A DNA stretch of 55,169 nucleotides, from positions 1 through 55,169 of the forward strand of contig JAITJZ010000011.1 of assembly GCA_031278655.1 (NCBI GenBank), given 5' to 3'. The notes below the pieces were generated by a model. It saw only the letters and a program-made list of their open reading frames with translations, did not search any database and was not told where the DNA came from. The DNA is from Bifidobacteriaceae bacterium (lineage in GTDB: Bacteria > Actinomycetota > Actinomycetes > Actinomycetales > WQXJ01). The position numbers and the translations under genes were made by a program. Of the stretch, positions 16,304 to 25,184 are shown one piece after another (the stretch's first letter is position 1; the number at the start of each line of letters is the position of its first letter).

Positions 16304-17838
16304 TTGACGCCTCCTTCAGTCCGGCTGGGCCCCTGCGGCAAACCGGGCGCCCGGGCCAGCAACGGCGCCCCCCACTTCGCCTCCAACGCCGCCTCCAGCG
16401 CGCCGCCGACTTGATAAAGGAAGGCGTCCGCCCGGGCGGGCGCCAAAATCTGAAAGCCCACCGGCAGCCGGTCCTCGGCCAGCCCGCACGGCACCGACAT
16501 GCCGGGGATCCCGGCCAGGTTGACGGGGATGGTGGCCACGTCCGCCAAATACATCGCCAGCGGATCGTCCAGCTTCTCCCCCAACTTGAAGGCGGTGGTC
16601 GGCGATGTCGGGCTGACCAGCACATCGACCTGCTCCCAGGCGTTCTCGAAGTCCTGCTGGATGAGGGTCCTGACCTTCTGGGCGCTGCCGTAATAGGCGT
16701 CGTAATACCCCGCCGACAAGGCGTAGGTGCCAAGGATGATCCGCCGCTTGACCTCCGCGCCGAAACCGGCCGCGCGGGTCGCGCCCATCACCGTCTCGGC
16801 CGTCACCGGCCCGGTCTGCGGGTCCACCCGCAGGCCGTAACGCATGGCGTCGAAACGCGCCAGGTTCGAGGACGCCTCCGAGGGCATGATCAGGTAATAG
16901 GCCGGCAGCGCGTAGCGGAAGGAGGGGCAGGAGATCTCGCGCACGGAGGCGCCCAGGGAGCGCAGCTCGCCCAGCGCCTCGTCGAAGCGGTCCAGCACGC
17001 CACGTTGGTAGCCGCGACCGCCCAGTTCGCGCACGATGCCGACGCGCAGGCCTTTGACGTCGCCGCCAAGTCCCAGCCGGGCCGCGTCGACCGCCCGAGC
17101 CACCGGTTCATTGAGCGAAGTCTGGTCCTTCGGGTCGTGGCCGCCGATCAGCTCGTGCAGCAGGGCCGTGTCGAGCACATTGCGCGCCACCGGGCCGACC
17201 TGGTCCAACGACGAGGCCATGGCCACCAGGCCGTAGCGGCTGACCGCGCCGTAGGTCGGCTTGACGCCGACGGTGCCGGTGACGGCGGCGGGCTGGCGGA
17301 TCGACCCGCCCGTGTCCGAGCCCAGCGCCAGCGGCGCCTCGAAGGCCCCGACCGCCGCGGCCGAGCCGCCGCCGGAGCCGCCGGGAATGCGCTCCAGGTC
17401 CCACGGGTTGCGGGTCGGGCCGAAGGCCGAATGCTCGGTCGACGAGCCCATGGCGAACTCATCCATGTTGGTCTTGCCCAGCACCGGCAGGTGCGCTTGA
17501 CGCAGTTTGCGGACAACCGTCGCGTCGTAGGCGGGAATCCAGTTCTCCAGAATCCGCGAGCCGCAGGTGGTCCTCAGCCCCTTGGTCGCCAACACGTCTT
17601 TGACCGCTATCGGCACCCCCGCCAAGGCGGGAAGGTCCTCCCCGGCCGCCCGGGCGGCATCGGCGGCCTGGGCTTGCGCCAAAGCGGCCTCCGGGAGCGT
17701 CTGCAAGAAGGCGTGCACGGCGCCGTCGACGGCCTCGATGCGGTCCAAGTGGGCCTGGGTCAATTCGACCGAGGAAAGCTCGCCGTCGCGCAGCAATCGC
17801 GCCATCTCGGCCGCGCCCAGGCGGGTCAGGTCGCTCAC
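16300..17838 (-). CDS. gatA: Asp-tRNA(Asn)/Glu-tRNA(Gln) amidotransferase subunit A
   Basis: Amidase-signature subunit that releases ammonia from glutamine for transamidation. 512 residues. The catalytic triad fits the family: Lys80 in GVPIAVKDV, Ser155 in the GGSGGGS loop, and Ser179 in [23 protein letters not shown] and the substrate loop follow. The start overlaps gatC by four bases and the stop overlaps gatB by four, so all three subunits are translationally coupled. Confidence 0.97.
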   Translation of the reverse strand: MSDLTRLGAAEMARLLRDGELSSVELTQAHLDRIEAVDGAVHAFLQTLPEAALAQAQAADAARAAGEDLPALAGVPIAVKDVLATKGLRTTCGSRILENWIPAYDATVVRKLRQAHLPVLGKTNMDEFAMGSSTEHSAFGPTRNPWDLERIPGGSGGGSAAAVGAFEAPLALGSDTGGSIRQPAAVTGTVGVKPTYGAVSRYGLVAMASSLDQVGPVARNVLDTALLHELIGGHDPKDQTSLNEPVARAVDAARLGLGGDVKGLRVGIVRELGGRGYQRGVLDRFDEALGELRSLGASVREISCPSFRYALPAYYLIMPSEASSNLARFDAMRYGLRVDPQTGPVTAETVMGATRAAGFGAEVKRRIILGTYALSAGYYDAYYGSAQKVRTLIQQDFENAWEQVDVLVSPTSPTTAFKLGEKLDDPLAMYLADVATIPVNLAGIPGMSVPCGLAEDRLPVGFQILAPARADAFLYQVGGALEAALEAKWGAPLLARAPGLPQGPSRTEGGVK

Positions 17839-18134
17839 GGCTCCTCCCCCAGGATCTGCGGGACCTTGAACTGGTCAGCCTCGCGGGCTGGCGCCGACTG
17901 CAACGCCGCCTCGACGCTCAGCGACGGGTGCACCGCGTCCGGGCGGTAGACGTTGACCAGCGGGATCGGGTGGGAGGTGGCGGGCACATCGCCGCCGGCG
18001 GCTTCGCTGACCGTGCGCACAGCCTCGACGATCGAGTCGAGTTGGCTGGCCATCTGGTCCAATTCGGCGTCCGCCAGCGAGATGCGGGCGAGCGCCGCGA
18101 CGCGCGCCACTTCCTCGCGTGAGATAGCAGGCAT
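17835..18134 (-). CDS. gatC: Asp-tRNA(Asn)/Glu-tRNA(Gln) amidotransferase subunit C
   Basis: 99-residue stabilising subunit that wraps around Gat[40 protein letters not shown] is the family signature. The ORF track starts 71 codons upstream inside purE's 3' side; ATG at 18134 matches the family start and has TAAACT seven bases upstream. First gene of gatCAB. Confidence 0.95.
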   Translation of the reverse strand: MPAISREEVARVAALARISLADAELDQMASQLDSIVEAVRTVSEAAGGDVPATSHPIPLVNVYRPDAVHPSLSVEAALQSAPAREADQFKVPQILGEEP

Positions 18135-18141
18135 GCAGGCC

Positions 18142-18147
18142 AGTTTA
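18142..18147 (-). promoter_or_regulatory. -10 box for gatCAB (leaderless)
   Basis: TAAACT ends seven bases before the gatC ATG at 18134, separating gatCAB from the purE transcript. Confidence 0.5.
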
Positions 18148-18174
18148 GGACCTCCGGCCGCTGAGGCGGCGCGA

Positions 18175-18699
18175 CTACAGCCCGTCGCCCGCCAGCCGCT
18201 CACGCAGGCGGTCGCCTTTGGCGCCGACCTCGGCCGCCTGGCCGGCTTGGAAAGCCTCCAGGGCGGCGCGGGCGGCGCCGGCCTCGGCCCCGTCGCCGGC
18301 AGCGATGATCCGCGCGGCCAACAGGCCGGCGTTCTTGGCGGCGCCAATCCCGACCGTCGCCACCGGCACGCCAGCCGGCATCTGGACTATCGACAACAGC
18401 GAGTCCAGGCCGTCGAGCGCCTTCAACGCCACCGGCACGCCGATCACCGGCAGATGCGTGACGGCCGCGAACATGCCGGGCAGGGCGGCCGCCCCGCCGG
18501 CCCCGGCGACTATCACCCTGAGGCCGCGCCCGGCCGCCTCGCGGCCGTACTGGACGGTTTGATCGGGAAGGCGGTGAGCCGAGATGACATTGACTTCGTA
18601 GCCGATGCCGAGTCCCGCCAGTGCCCCGGCGGCGGCTTTCATAACCGGCCAGTCTGAGTCAGAGCCCATGACGATGCCGACGCGAACAGGTTTGGTCAC
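18175..18699 (-). CDS. purE: N5-carboxyaminoimidazole ribonucleotide mutase
   Basis: Class I PurE: converts N5-CAIR to CAIR in purine synthesis. 174 residues. Landmarks: [14 protein letters not shown] phosphate loop, [11 protein letters not shown] with the catalytic His, and [19 protein letters not shown] at 18699 ([16 protein letters not shown]) is preferred over the TTG three codons upstream because TATTCT sits eight bases before it. No purK neighbour is present; a GtrA-like gene diverges upstream instead. The C-terminus is an Ala/Glu-rich helix. Confidence 0.95.
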   Translation of the reverse strand: MTKPVRVGIVMGSDSDWPVMKAAAGALAGLGIGYEVNVISAHRLPDQTVQYGREAAGRGLRVIVAGAGGAAALPGMFAAVTHLPVIGVPVALKALDGLDSLLSIVQMPAGVPVATVGIGAAKNAGLLAARIIAAGDGAEAGAARAALEAFQAGQAAEVGAKGDRLRERLAGDGL

Positions 18700-18707
18700 G
18701 GCACACA

Positions 18708-18713
18708 AGAATA
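18708..18713 (-). promoter_or_regulatory. -10 box for purE (leaderless)
   Basis: TATTCT lies eight bases before the GTG start at 18699 and decides between two in-frame starts. Confidence 0.5.
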
Positions 18714-18778
18714 GGCGACCGTCCGCGCCGCGCGGCCGGGCGCTGGTGGGCGTGGACGGCGCCCGGAGCGCGCCTGGC

Positions 18779-18784
18779 TATAGT
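18779..18784 (+). promoter_or_regulatory. -10 box for the GtrA-like gene (leaderless)
   Basis: TATAGT, close to consensus, ends six bases before the GTG at 18791 and fixes that start well inside the longer track ORF. Confidence 0.55.
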
Positions 18785-18790
18785 GGCCCG

Positions 18791-19288
18791 GTGAGTTTGT
18801 TGGAACGCCTGGAGGCGGCGGCGGCCAATCCAGGCCACCGCCTGCGGCGTCTCGCCAAACTGTTCCTGTGGGCTTATGAGGCGGCCAAATTCGGCGCCGT
18901 CGGCGCCGTCGCCTGGCTGGTCGACAACGGCGCCTACCTGCTGTTGACCGAGGGCCCGGGCGGCCTCATGGCCGCCTACCCTGTGCGAGCCTCGATCATC
19001 GCCTCGGCTGTCGCCACCGCCGTCTCCTACCTGGGCAACCGCTACTGGACCTTCGCCGGGCGGCGGGCCAAGCTGCCGCTCAAGGAGGCCGCGGCGTTCG
19101 TGGCCGCGAACGGCATCGGGCTCCTGATAACCGGCGGCTGCCTCTACCTGTCGCGCTGGGTGTTCGGCTTCCACGGCGCCGGGCCGGACGTCATCGCCCG
19201 CAACCTTGGCATTGTGCTGGGCACGGTGTTCCGCTACCTGGCCTACAAGTTCTGGGTCTTCACCGCGAGGACGACAGAAAAACCGTGA
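18791..19288 (+). CDS. GtrA family membrane protein
   Basis: 165-residue membrane protein with four predicted helices (roughly 30-50, 62-80, 95-115, 135-152). The pattern KFGAVGAVAWLVDNGAYLLL...SYLGNRYWTFAGRR...RYLAYKFWVF is the GtrA signature; family members are proposed to help lipid-linked sugars move across the membrane or assist glycosyltransferases. Start GTG at 18791 gives a basic cytosolic N-terminus. Its last 29 bases overlap the 3' end of the histidine kinase on the other strand. Confidence 0.88.
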   Translation: MSLLERLEAAAANPGHRLRRLAKLFLWAYEAAKFGAVGAVAWLVDNGAYLLLTEGPGGLMAAYPVRASIIASAVATAVSYLGNRYWTFAGRRAKLPLKEAAAFVAANGIGLLITGGCLYLSRWVFGFHGAGPDVIARNLGIVLGTVFRYLAYKFWVFTARTTEKP

Positions 19289-20507
19289 ACACCGGGGGCT
19301 GGCGCTGGCTCAACTCCAGGCGCCCGCCTTCGGCGGCCACCAAGTCGCGGGCGACAGCCAAACCCAGGCCGGTCGAGCCGCCGGTGGAGAACGAGCGCTC
19401 AAAAATCTTGGCGGCCAGTTCGGGGTTGACGCCCGGGCCCTCATCAGCCACTTCGATGGCGACGCCGCCCTCGACCTTGCGCCCGCGCAGGGTCGTCACG
19501 CCGTCGCCGTGGGTCAGCGCGTTCTCCAGCAACGTGGCGATGACCTGGCTGAGCGCGCCCGGGTTGGCCGTGACCGTGAGCGAATCGTCCACCTCCACGA
19601 CCAGGCTGCGGTCGTCTTCGGCGAACATCGGCAACCATTCCTGCTGCTGCTGGTGGAGAACCTCGGCCAGGCGCAGCCAGCGCCTGGCCGACCCAGAACC
19701 GGACCGGTTGCGCCCCAGCAGCTCGTCAATTGTGGTGGCCAGCCGCTCGATCTGTTCCAACGAAATGCGGGCTTCCTCGCGGACGTCGTCCTGCGTGGTC
19801 AGGTACTCGATCTCCTCCAGACGCATGGCCAGGGCCGTCAACGGCGTGCGCAGTTGGTGGGAGGCGTCGGACGCGAACTGCCGCTCGACTGAGAGCCGTT
19901 TGGCCATGCGGTCGCCGGACCGGGCCAGTTCCTCCCCGACCAGATCGATTTCCTCGATCCCGCTCTTGGGCGGGCGGATCCGCATCTGCCCGGAACCCAG
20001 TTGTTCGGCGGTCGCCGAAAGGTAGACCAAGGGCGCCGACAGGCGCCGGGCCTGCCGCGCGGCGAAGACCGCGCCCACCGACATGGCCACCAGGCAGCCC
20101 AGCAGCACCAGCCCCACAGCCGGCAGCGCCCGCAGCTGCAACTCCCACCACGACACCTGGAAAGAGACGCTGGTGGCCGTCAACGGCGAGGCGTTGACCT
20201 CGACGCGCGGCCCGGAGATCGGCTGGCCGGCCGTCATGGTGGCGCCGCCGCTCAGTTCGACATCGATGTGAACTCGCAGTTGGCTCGGCGACCTGGACAG
20301 ATACGAGTCCAGGAGCGACTGGTTGACCGGATCGGGGACCGACTCGTAGCTGTCCAGCAAGGCGGCCAGGGCGTCGGCGCGGGTCTGGATCTCCGCCTTG
20401 GCGTCTGACTTCGCCAACTGCCCCGCGAAGACGGTCAGGGGCGCGCCCAGCAGCATCACCGCCACGGCCACGGCCATGGTGGTGGCGAGCATCAAGCGAC
20501 GGCGCAC
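19260..20507 (-). CDS. Sensor histidine kinase
   Basis: 415-residue membrane kinase of a two-component system. A transmembrane helix at about 8-28, an extracytoplasmic sensor of some 100 residues, a second helix at about 128-150, then a HAMP-like linker. The phosphorylated His217 lies in FASDASHQLRTPLTAL. The ATPase domain shows the N box (VIATLLENALTHGD), DEGPGV and GLGLAVARDLV. It starts six bases after the response-regulator stop, so both are one operon. The stimulus is not evident; the small sensor and the neighbouring GtrA suggest envelope sensing, which is inference. Confidence 0.93.
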   Translation of the reverse strand: MRRRLMLATTMAVAVAVMLLGAPLTVFAGQLAKSDAKAEIQTRADALAALLDSYESVPDPVNQSLLDSYLSRSPSQLRVHIDVELSGGATMTAGQPISGPRVEVNASPLTATSVSFQVSWWELQLRALPAVGLVLLGCLVAMSVGAVFAARQARRLSAPLVYLSATAEQLGSGQMRIRPPKSGIEEIDLVGEELARSGDRMAKRLSVERQFASDASHQLRTPLTALAMRLEEIEYLTTQDDVREEARISLEQIERLATTIDELLGRNRSGSGSARRWLRLAEVLHQQQQEWLPMFAEDDRSLVVEVDDSLTVTANPGALSQVIATLLENALTHGDGVTTLRGRKVEGGVAIEVADEGPGVNPELAAKIFERSFSTGGSTGLGLAVARDLVAAEGGRLELSQRQPPVFTVFLSSSR

Positions 20508-20513
20508 TTGAAG

Positions 20514-21197
20514 CTAGCTGGCGGTCTCGAAGCGGAAGCCCATGCCCCGGATGGTGGTGATGTAGCGCGGCGAGGTCGCGTCATCGCCCAATTTGCGTCT
20601 GAGCCAGGACACGTGCATGTCGAGCGTCTTGGTCGAGCCAGCCGCCGGCTCCGAGCCCCAGACCTCGCGCATCAGCGCGTCGCGGCTGACCACCGAGCCG
20701 CCCTCCCGCACCAGGGCTTTCAGCAGGTCGAACTCCTTGGCGGTCAGGTGCAACTCACGCTCGCCGTGGAAGGCCCGGTGGGACAAGACCTCCACCCGCA
20801 CGTCCTGCGCCCGCAATTCGTCTCCGCCGTCCGCCTCCGCGCCCGAGCGGCGCAGCAACGCCCGCACCCTGGCCAGCAGCTCTGCCAGCCGGAACGGCTT
20901 GGTGACATAGTCATCAGCGCCCGCGTCCAGGCCGACCACCAGATCGACCTCGTCCGCCCGCGCGGTCAGGATCAAGATGGGCGGCAGCGGGCCGCGCGCC
21001 CGCAGCGCCCGCGCCACGTCCAAGCCGTCCATGTCCGGAAGACCAAGGTCGAGGATCACCAGGTCAGGGGCTTCCGGGGAGTCGATCACCGTCTGGCCGG
21101 TGTCGAAAACAGTTACGTCATAACCTTCGCGGGTGAGTGCTCGAGCCAAAGGATCGGCGATGGCCGAGTCGTCTTCCGCCAGTTGAATGCGCGCCAT
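20514..21197 (-). CDS. OmpR/PhoB-family response regulator
   Basis: 227-residue regulator. The receiver domain has acidic Glu/Asp at positions 8-10 (AEDD), the phosphoacceptor Asp50 in VILDLGLPD, Thr in ILTAR, and Lys in VTKPF. The C-terminal winged helix is recognisable from LTAKEFDLLKALV through KTLDMHVSWLRRKLGDD and YITTIRGMGFRFE. ATG at 21197 is supported by TACAAT seven bases upstream; the track ORF wrongly extends 101 codons. It precedes its histidine kinase. Confidence 0.95.
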   Translation of the reverse strand: MARIQLAEDDSAIADPLARALTREGYDVTVFDTGQTVIDSPEAPDLVILDLGLPDMDGLDVARALRARGPLPPILILTARADEVDLVVGLDAGADDYVTKPFRLAELLARVRALLRRSGAEADGGDELRAQDVRVEVLSHRAFHGERELHLTAKEFDLLKALVREGGSVVSRDALMREVWGSEPAAGSTKTLDMHVSWLRRKLGDDATSPRYITTIRGMGFRFETAS

Positions 21198-21204
21198 GAA
21201 GGGA

Positions 21205-21210
21205 ATTGTA
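21205..21210 (-). promoter_or_regulatory. -10 box for the two-component operon (leaderless)
   Basis: TACAAT ends seven bases before the ATG at 21197. Confidence 0.55.
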
Positions 21211-21348
21211 GGGCAAAAGCGACAAAATCTGGCTGACGATTGACCCATTCTTGACTCATTTTGAGATGTCGGCCTGTGGCTCGCCGCCCGCGCCCCGCCC
21301 GCACCCCGCCCTCGCTGGCCGCCCGCTGGCCACCGCCCGGCCCCCGGG

Positions 21349-21384
21349 CCGGGCCTCAGTCCGGGCTTCAGTCCGGGCCTCAGT
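21349..21384. repeat. Three 12-bp repeats over the SigE-like stop codon
   Basis: ccgggcctcagt, ccgggcttcagt, ccgggcctcagt. Read on the reverse strand each unit carries TGA in the sigma-factor frame, so the stop codon itself has been triplicated in frame. Confidence 0.85.
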
Positions 21385-21952
21385 CCGCCATCGCGCAGCG
21401 CGCCTGAGCCCGCGCCCGGTGCAACCGCGACCGCACCGTCCCCAACCGCACGCCCAGCGTGTCGGCGATCTCCTGGTAGCTCTTGCCTTCCACGTCGCAC
21501 ATCACCAGCGCCCGCCGCAAATCGGGGCTGAGCTGCGACAACGCCCCATCCAAGCGGTCGTCCAGGCTCATCAGCTCGACCGCCCGCTCGGGGGTTGCGG
21601 CGGCGTCCGCAACCTGCCCGGCCTCATCGTCAAGGGCCTCCAGGCGCATCCGCGCCTCCCGCCGCTTGGCGTCCAGGAACAGGTTGGTGGTGATGCGCCG
21701 GAGCCAGCCCTCGAAGCTGCCTCCCGGTTGGTAACTGTCCCACGAGCGAAAGACCCGGAAGAAAGTTTCTTGCGCGAGGTCTTCGGCATCGGCCTTGTTT
21801 CCCGTCAGGTTGTAAGCGATGCGGTAGACGGTGGCGTAGTGGTCCTCGGCGACTTCGGCCCAAGTTGTTCGATCCAGGCTGACGGGCCCGGGCGGCGGTC
21901 CCGGAATCGTGGGCAGCGCCTCCCGGTCAGCGCTCGTGGTTGCGACTGACAT
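21380..21952 (-). CDS. SigE-type ECF sigma factor
   Basis: 190-residue ECF sigma factor. Region 2: HYATVYRIAYNLTGNKADAEDLAQETFFRVFRSWDSYQ, ending in GWLRRITTNLFLDAKRR. Region 4: LSQLSPDLRRALVMCDVEGKSYQEIADTLGVRLGTVRSRLHRARAQ. This pattern matches actinobacterial SigE, which responds to envelope stress. Unusually the next gene downstream is not an anti-sigma factor of the RseA type. ATG at 21952 is preceded by a GGGGAAG ribosome site, so this gene is leadered. It is divergent from an O-methyltransferase, the same neighbour found beside sigE in many relatives. Confidence 0.93.
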   Translation of the reverse strand: MSVATTSADREALPTIPGPPPGPVSLDRTTWAEVAEDHYATVYRIAYNLTGNKADAEDLAQETFFRVFRSWDSYQPGGSFEGWLRRITTNLFLDAKRREARMRLEALDDEAGQVADAAATPERAVELMSLDDRLDGALSQLSPDLRRALVMCDVEGKSYQEIADTLGVRLGTVRSRLHRARAQARCAMAD

Positions 21953-22111
21953 ACGAACTTCCCCTCGGGGTGGGTGCGTTGGCGATGCGGGCGCCCGCCT
22001 CCGGGTTCCGACCGCTCCGCGATACCTTCATGCTACCGGCGCCGCACTGTGAATTGGCTGCTCAACGGCCTAAATGTGACCAACATCACAGTTGTCCCGG
22101 CAGGCCCCGCC

Positions 22112-22214
22112 CGCACGCCCCGTCGCCCGATGCCGCCCGCCCACTCGCCCGGGAGCCGCCCGCCCGCCGCCGGGGTCGCTCGCACGCCCCGCCGCCCGAT
22201 GCCGCCCGCCCACT
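22112..22214. repeat. 34-bp direct repeats in the sigE/O-methyltransferase spacer
   Basis: cgcacgccccgtcgcccgatgccgcccgcccact at 22112-22145 recurs at 22181-22214 with one mismatch, 69 bp apart. Each copy contains a CCGATGCCG motif. The rest of this 356-bp spacer shows no gene. Confidence 0.85.
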
Positions 22215-22296
22215 TTCACCTCCACGCGCCCGCCCGGCCCGTGCCAGCCCCGTGAACTCGCCCCGCGTTTGGGGTGATGCCCGTGGCCTGGTCCGA

Positions 22297-22302
22297 TACC
22301 AT
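22297..22302 (+). promoter_or_regulatory. -10 box for the O-methyltransferase (leaderless)
   Basis: TACCAT ends six bases before the ATG at 22309. Confidence 0.45.
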
Positions 22303-22308
22303 CGGTTC

Positions 22309-22965
22309 ATGGCCGGAGGCGTCGATTACGTGGCGAACTGGGTGTTCGCCGAAGACTTCATCCCCGAATCAGAGGCTTTGACCCACGCCCGCGCCCGCGC
22401 CCGCGAGCTCGGCGTCACCGCCCCCAGTCCCGGGGCGGGCGCGCTGCTGGCGGTGGTGGCCGGCGCCCTCAAGGCGGGCGCCGCCGTCGAGATCGGCACC
22501 AGCGCCGGGATCGGGATCATTTATCTGCTCGGCGCCATGGCGCCTGGCGGGATCGTCACCTCGATCGACGTCGAGGTCGAACACCAGCACGCCGCCCGCG
22601 AGGCCCTGATGGAGGCCGGGCTGGCGCTGAGCCAGGTCCGCCTGATCAACTCCCGTCCCGCCGAGGTTCTCCCCCGCCTCGCCGATTCCGCCTATGACTT
22701 GGTGTTGTTGGGCGGCAACAAGCTCGATTTCGGGGACCGCCTGGGCGACTCCCTGCGTCTGCTGCGGCCGGGCGGCGTGCTGGCGATCGACGGCGCCCTG
22801 GCGGACGGCCGCGTGCCGGACCCGGCCCGCCGCGATCCGGTCACGGTCACGGTCCGCGAGGTCGGGCGCGAGTTGCGCGAACGCGAGGACCTGTCCGTGG
22901 CCCTGAACGCCGCCGGCGACGGCCTGCTCCTGGCCGTCAAGCGCCGCCTCCCACCCATGTCCTGA
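22309..22965 (+). CDS. SAM-dependent O-methyltransferase
   Basis: 218 residues with a Rossmann methyltransferase fold of the catechol O-methyltransferase-like family 3. The N-terminal EDFIPESEALTHARARARELG matches this family; the SAM loop is AAVEIGTSAGIGIIYLLGAM, followed by GIVTSIDVEVEHQHAARE. The metal-site Asp expected in a typical D-A-D-K motif is replaced by VLLGGNKLDFG, so metal binding may be lost. The substrate is unknown. ATG at 22309 replaces the over-long track start. It diverges from the SigE-like gene. Confidence 0.88.
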   Translation: MAGGVDYVANWVFAEDFIPESEALTHARARARELGVTAPSPGAGALLAVVAGALKAGAAVEIGTSAGIGIIYLLGAMAPGGIVTSIDVEVEHQHAAREALMEAGLALSQVRLINSRPAEVLPRLADSAYDLVLLGGNKLDFGDRLGDSLRLLRPGGVLAIDGALADGRVPDPARRDPVTVTVREVGRELREREDLSVALNAAGDGLLLAVKRRLPPMS

Positions 22966-23002
22966 CAAACGCGCTCGCGGCCAAGCGCGCGCCCCGGCGC
23001 CG

Positions 23003-23243
23003 GTGGTCAAATTGACCAGTCGAGGGCCAAAACCGCGTTGAGTGGTCAATTTGACCACTCCAAAACCAGCCCCGCCCGATGCCGCCGGGCCGGGTTTTCG
23101 TGTTTGGCCAGGTCAAGCCGCCGCGCTGGTTTGGGGTCGTCCGGGCGCGGCCCGGCGCGAGTGGTCAAATTGACCAGTCGACGGCCAAAACCGCGTTGAG
23201 TGGTCAGTTTGACCACTCCAAAACCAGCCCCGCCCGGCGCCGT
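23003..23243. repeat. Palindromic repeat array, copy A (two 158-bp units)
   Basis: One full unit and a partial second unit at exactly 158-bp spacing. Each carries the palindrome GTGGTCAAATTGACC and, 39 bp on, GAGTGGTCAATTTGACCACTC, with conserved spacers such as GGCCAAAACCGCGTTGAG and TCCAAAACCAGCCCCGCC. A near-identical array lies at about 54738-54979. It fills almost the whole gap between the O-methyltransferase and the DUF6541 gene. Confidence 0.95.
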
Positions 23244-23264
23244 CGCGCTCGGAGCACAGGCGAC

Positions 23265-25184
23265 CTAGTCGCAGGCCGTGATCCGGTAGACGGCGGCGGC
23301 GCCGCCGCTGTCGACCAGTTCCAGGTTGCCCTCGACGGTCAGGCCATTGGTCATGTCCGCGAAGGTGTCGATGCCGCCGTAGGCGCGAGAGTCCAGGTAG
23401 ACGTATTCGACGCCGAGTTCGGCCAGCGCGGAGCAGACGCCGGCGTCATGGCCCAGGTCGCCAAAGTGTTCCAGGAGGTAGCGGCGCGGTTCGTCCCACT
23501 TGCCGGTGACGTGGGTGAACACCACCGGCTGCGCCGCCAGCGAGTACAGGAAAGCCGATCCGTTGGCCGGGTCGCCGAGCACGGCCGCGCCCGGGTCGAG
23601 TTCCCCGGCCAGGCGGCCGATCATGGCGTATTCGTCGGCGTCGAAGAAACGCCGCTCGGCGGCGGCGGCGCTGACGCCCAGGTCGTAGTAGAGCAGGTGC
23701 ACTCTGAACGGCCGCACGGCCGTCAAGCAGACGGCGCTGGCCAGGCCGAGCGCGCCCACGGCCGCGATCCAACGCCGGGCCGGCCCTTTGGGCCGGCCCC
23801 GCCAGACGCCGAGCGCCCAATCCAGCCCCCACAGCATCAGCGGTATCCCGGCCACGGCCAGCAGCGGCCCCAGCCGGGTGCGGTCGGAGTAGAACAGCCC
23901 GGTCAGCGGTTCGAGCAGTTTGATCTTGGCGACCGCGCCAACGTAAAGGACAGTCACAACCGCGAAGCTGAGGATCAACCAGCGGCGGCTGCGCCGCCGC
24001 AGCGCCGCCCAGGCGCCGGCCGCCAAACCGGCTGTCACCAGCAAGTTCGGCCCGATCTGAAAGAGGCTGGTGGAGTCGGTCAGCGCCATGGCGCCGGCCA
24101 CGAAGACATTGGTCGAGCCAACCCAGCCACCGAAGGCCAGCACCGACTTGACCTCGGGCACGGCGTAGATCGCCAGGGCGGCGCCAACCAGCAGCGCCGC
24201 CAACGCCGCCACCCCGGCCACGGTGGCCACCCGGTAGCCGGATCGCCAGCCACGCAGCGCCACTGTCCAGACTATGTAGACCGCGATTGGGCTGGCCACC
24301 GCCGCGTAAGCGAACATCGCCGCCGGGTGGGCGAAGGCTGCCCCGACCACCGCCACCAGCAGGATCAGCGACCGGGCGACGCGGCCCTTGGTCGCCACCG
24401 TCACCACCCGCGCCAATTGCACCGACCAGCCCAGCAGCGCCGGCAGCAGCGCCGCCCCAAGCGTGTTCGCCATCAGCGGCACCATCGATGTCGGCTGGCC
24501 CTGATAGAGCACTGCCAGGGCGGCCGCCGCCAGGGCGAACTTCGGCCGGCCGCCGAACAGCACCCGCGCCAGGTAGACCACGCCGAGCACCCACACCACC
24601 GAGCCAGCCACCAGGCGAACCATGTTCAGGGCGGGCCAGACCTGGGTGGCCGCCGGCGCCAGCGCCGCGATCGCGTGCAGGCCGGAGGGATAGTAGGCGC
24701 TGGCGGAGGCGGGCGCGTTGAGCGTGCCGGCGTGGAACGGGGAGGCGTTGCCGGTCTCAAGGATGAACCGCAGCAGATTACCGTGAAAGACCAGGTCACC
24801 GCTGTGCGGCAAGCCGCCCGCCCCTCCCATGGCGGCCAGGTTGGTGGCGTAGATGAAGGCCGCCGCCGCCACCGCGCCGCCAGCCACCGCCAACCAGTCC
24901 CGCCTCGACCACCGGGGCAGGAGCCGGGGCGCCCGGATCGGGGCGATCCGGGCCACCGCCCAGGCCACCGCCGCACCGAAGGCGGTCGCCCCGAGCGCGG
25001 TCAGCCAATTCCAATCGAGCCCCAGCCAAGGCGCCACCAACGAGCCGCCGCCCAGCGCCGCCAAGGTCAGCGCCGGGCTCAGCGCCAGCAGCGACAGCCC
25101 GCGCATGCCGACCGCCCAACCCACGGCCAGGCCGGGTGCGAACAGCCAGACCAGCGCCGCCGCCGTGGCCAGCGCGGCGATCAA
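23265..25184 (-). CDS. DUF6541 family polytopic membrane protein
   Basis: 639 residues with about a dozen hydrophobic helices over the first 430 and a soluble C-terminal part from about residue 500. An extracytoplasmic loop after the fourth helix carries GGLPHSGDLVFHGNLLRFILETG...PSGLHAIAAL, the pattern of DUF6541, thought to be GT-C-like glycosyltransferases or transporters of envelope polysaccharide. The ATG overlaps the DUF2304 stop (ATGA), so it is the last gene of a glycosyltransferase-DUF2304-DUF6541 operon, a set seen repeatedly in actinobacteria. The enzymatic role is inferred from fold and context. Confidence 0.85.
   Translation of the reverse strand: MIAALATAAALVWLFAPGLAVGWAVGMRGLSLLALSPALTLAALGGGSLVAPWLGLDWNWLTALGATAFGAAVAWAVARIAPIRAPRLLPRWSRRDWLAVAGGAVAAAAFIYATNLAAMGGAGGLPHSGDLVFHGNLLRFILETGNASPFHAGTLNAPASASAYYPSGLHAIAALAPAATQVWPALNMVRLVAGSVVWVLGVVYLARVLFGGRPKFALAAAALAVLYQGQPTSMVPLMANTLGAALLPALLGWSVQLARVVTVATKGRVARSLILLVAVVGAAFAHPAAMFAYAAVASPIAVYIVWTVALRGWRSGYRVATVAGVAALAALLVGAALAIYAVPEVKSVLAFGGWVGSTNVFVAGAMALTDSTSLFQIGPNLLVTAGLAAGAWAALRRRSRRWLILSFAVVTVLYVGAVAKIKLLEPLTGLFYSDRTRLGPLLAVAGIPLMLWGLDWALGVWRGRPKGPARRWIAAVGALGLASAVCLTAVRPFRVHLLYYDLGVSAAAAERRFFDADEYAMIGRLAGELDPGAAVLGDPANGSAFLYSLAAQPVVFTHVTGKWDEPRRYLLEHFGDLGHDAGVCSALAELGVEYVYLDSRAYGGIDTFADMTNGLTVEGNLELVDSGGAAAVYRITACD

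Noticed and set aside
14579-16414. 611-residue forward ORF opposite gatB
   Set aside because: gatB is unmistakable on the reverse strand; the forward frame has no family resemblance.
23003-23243. CRISPR array
   Set aside because: The palindromes recur with identical spacers in two places and no cas gene is present.
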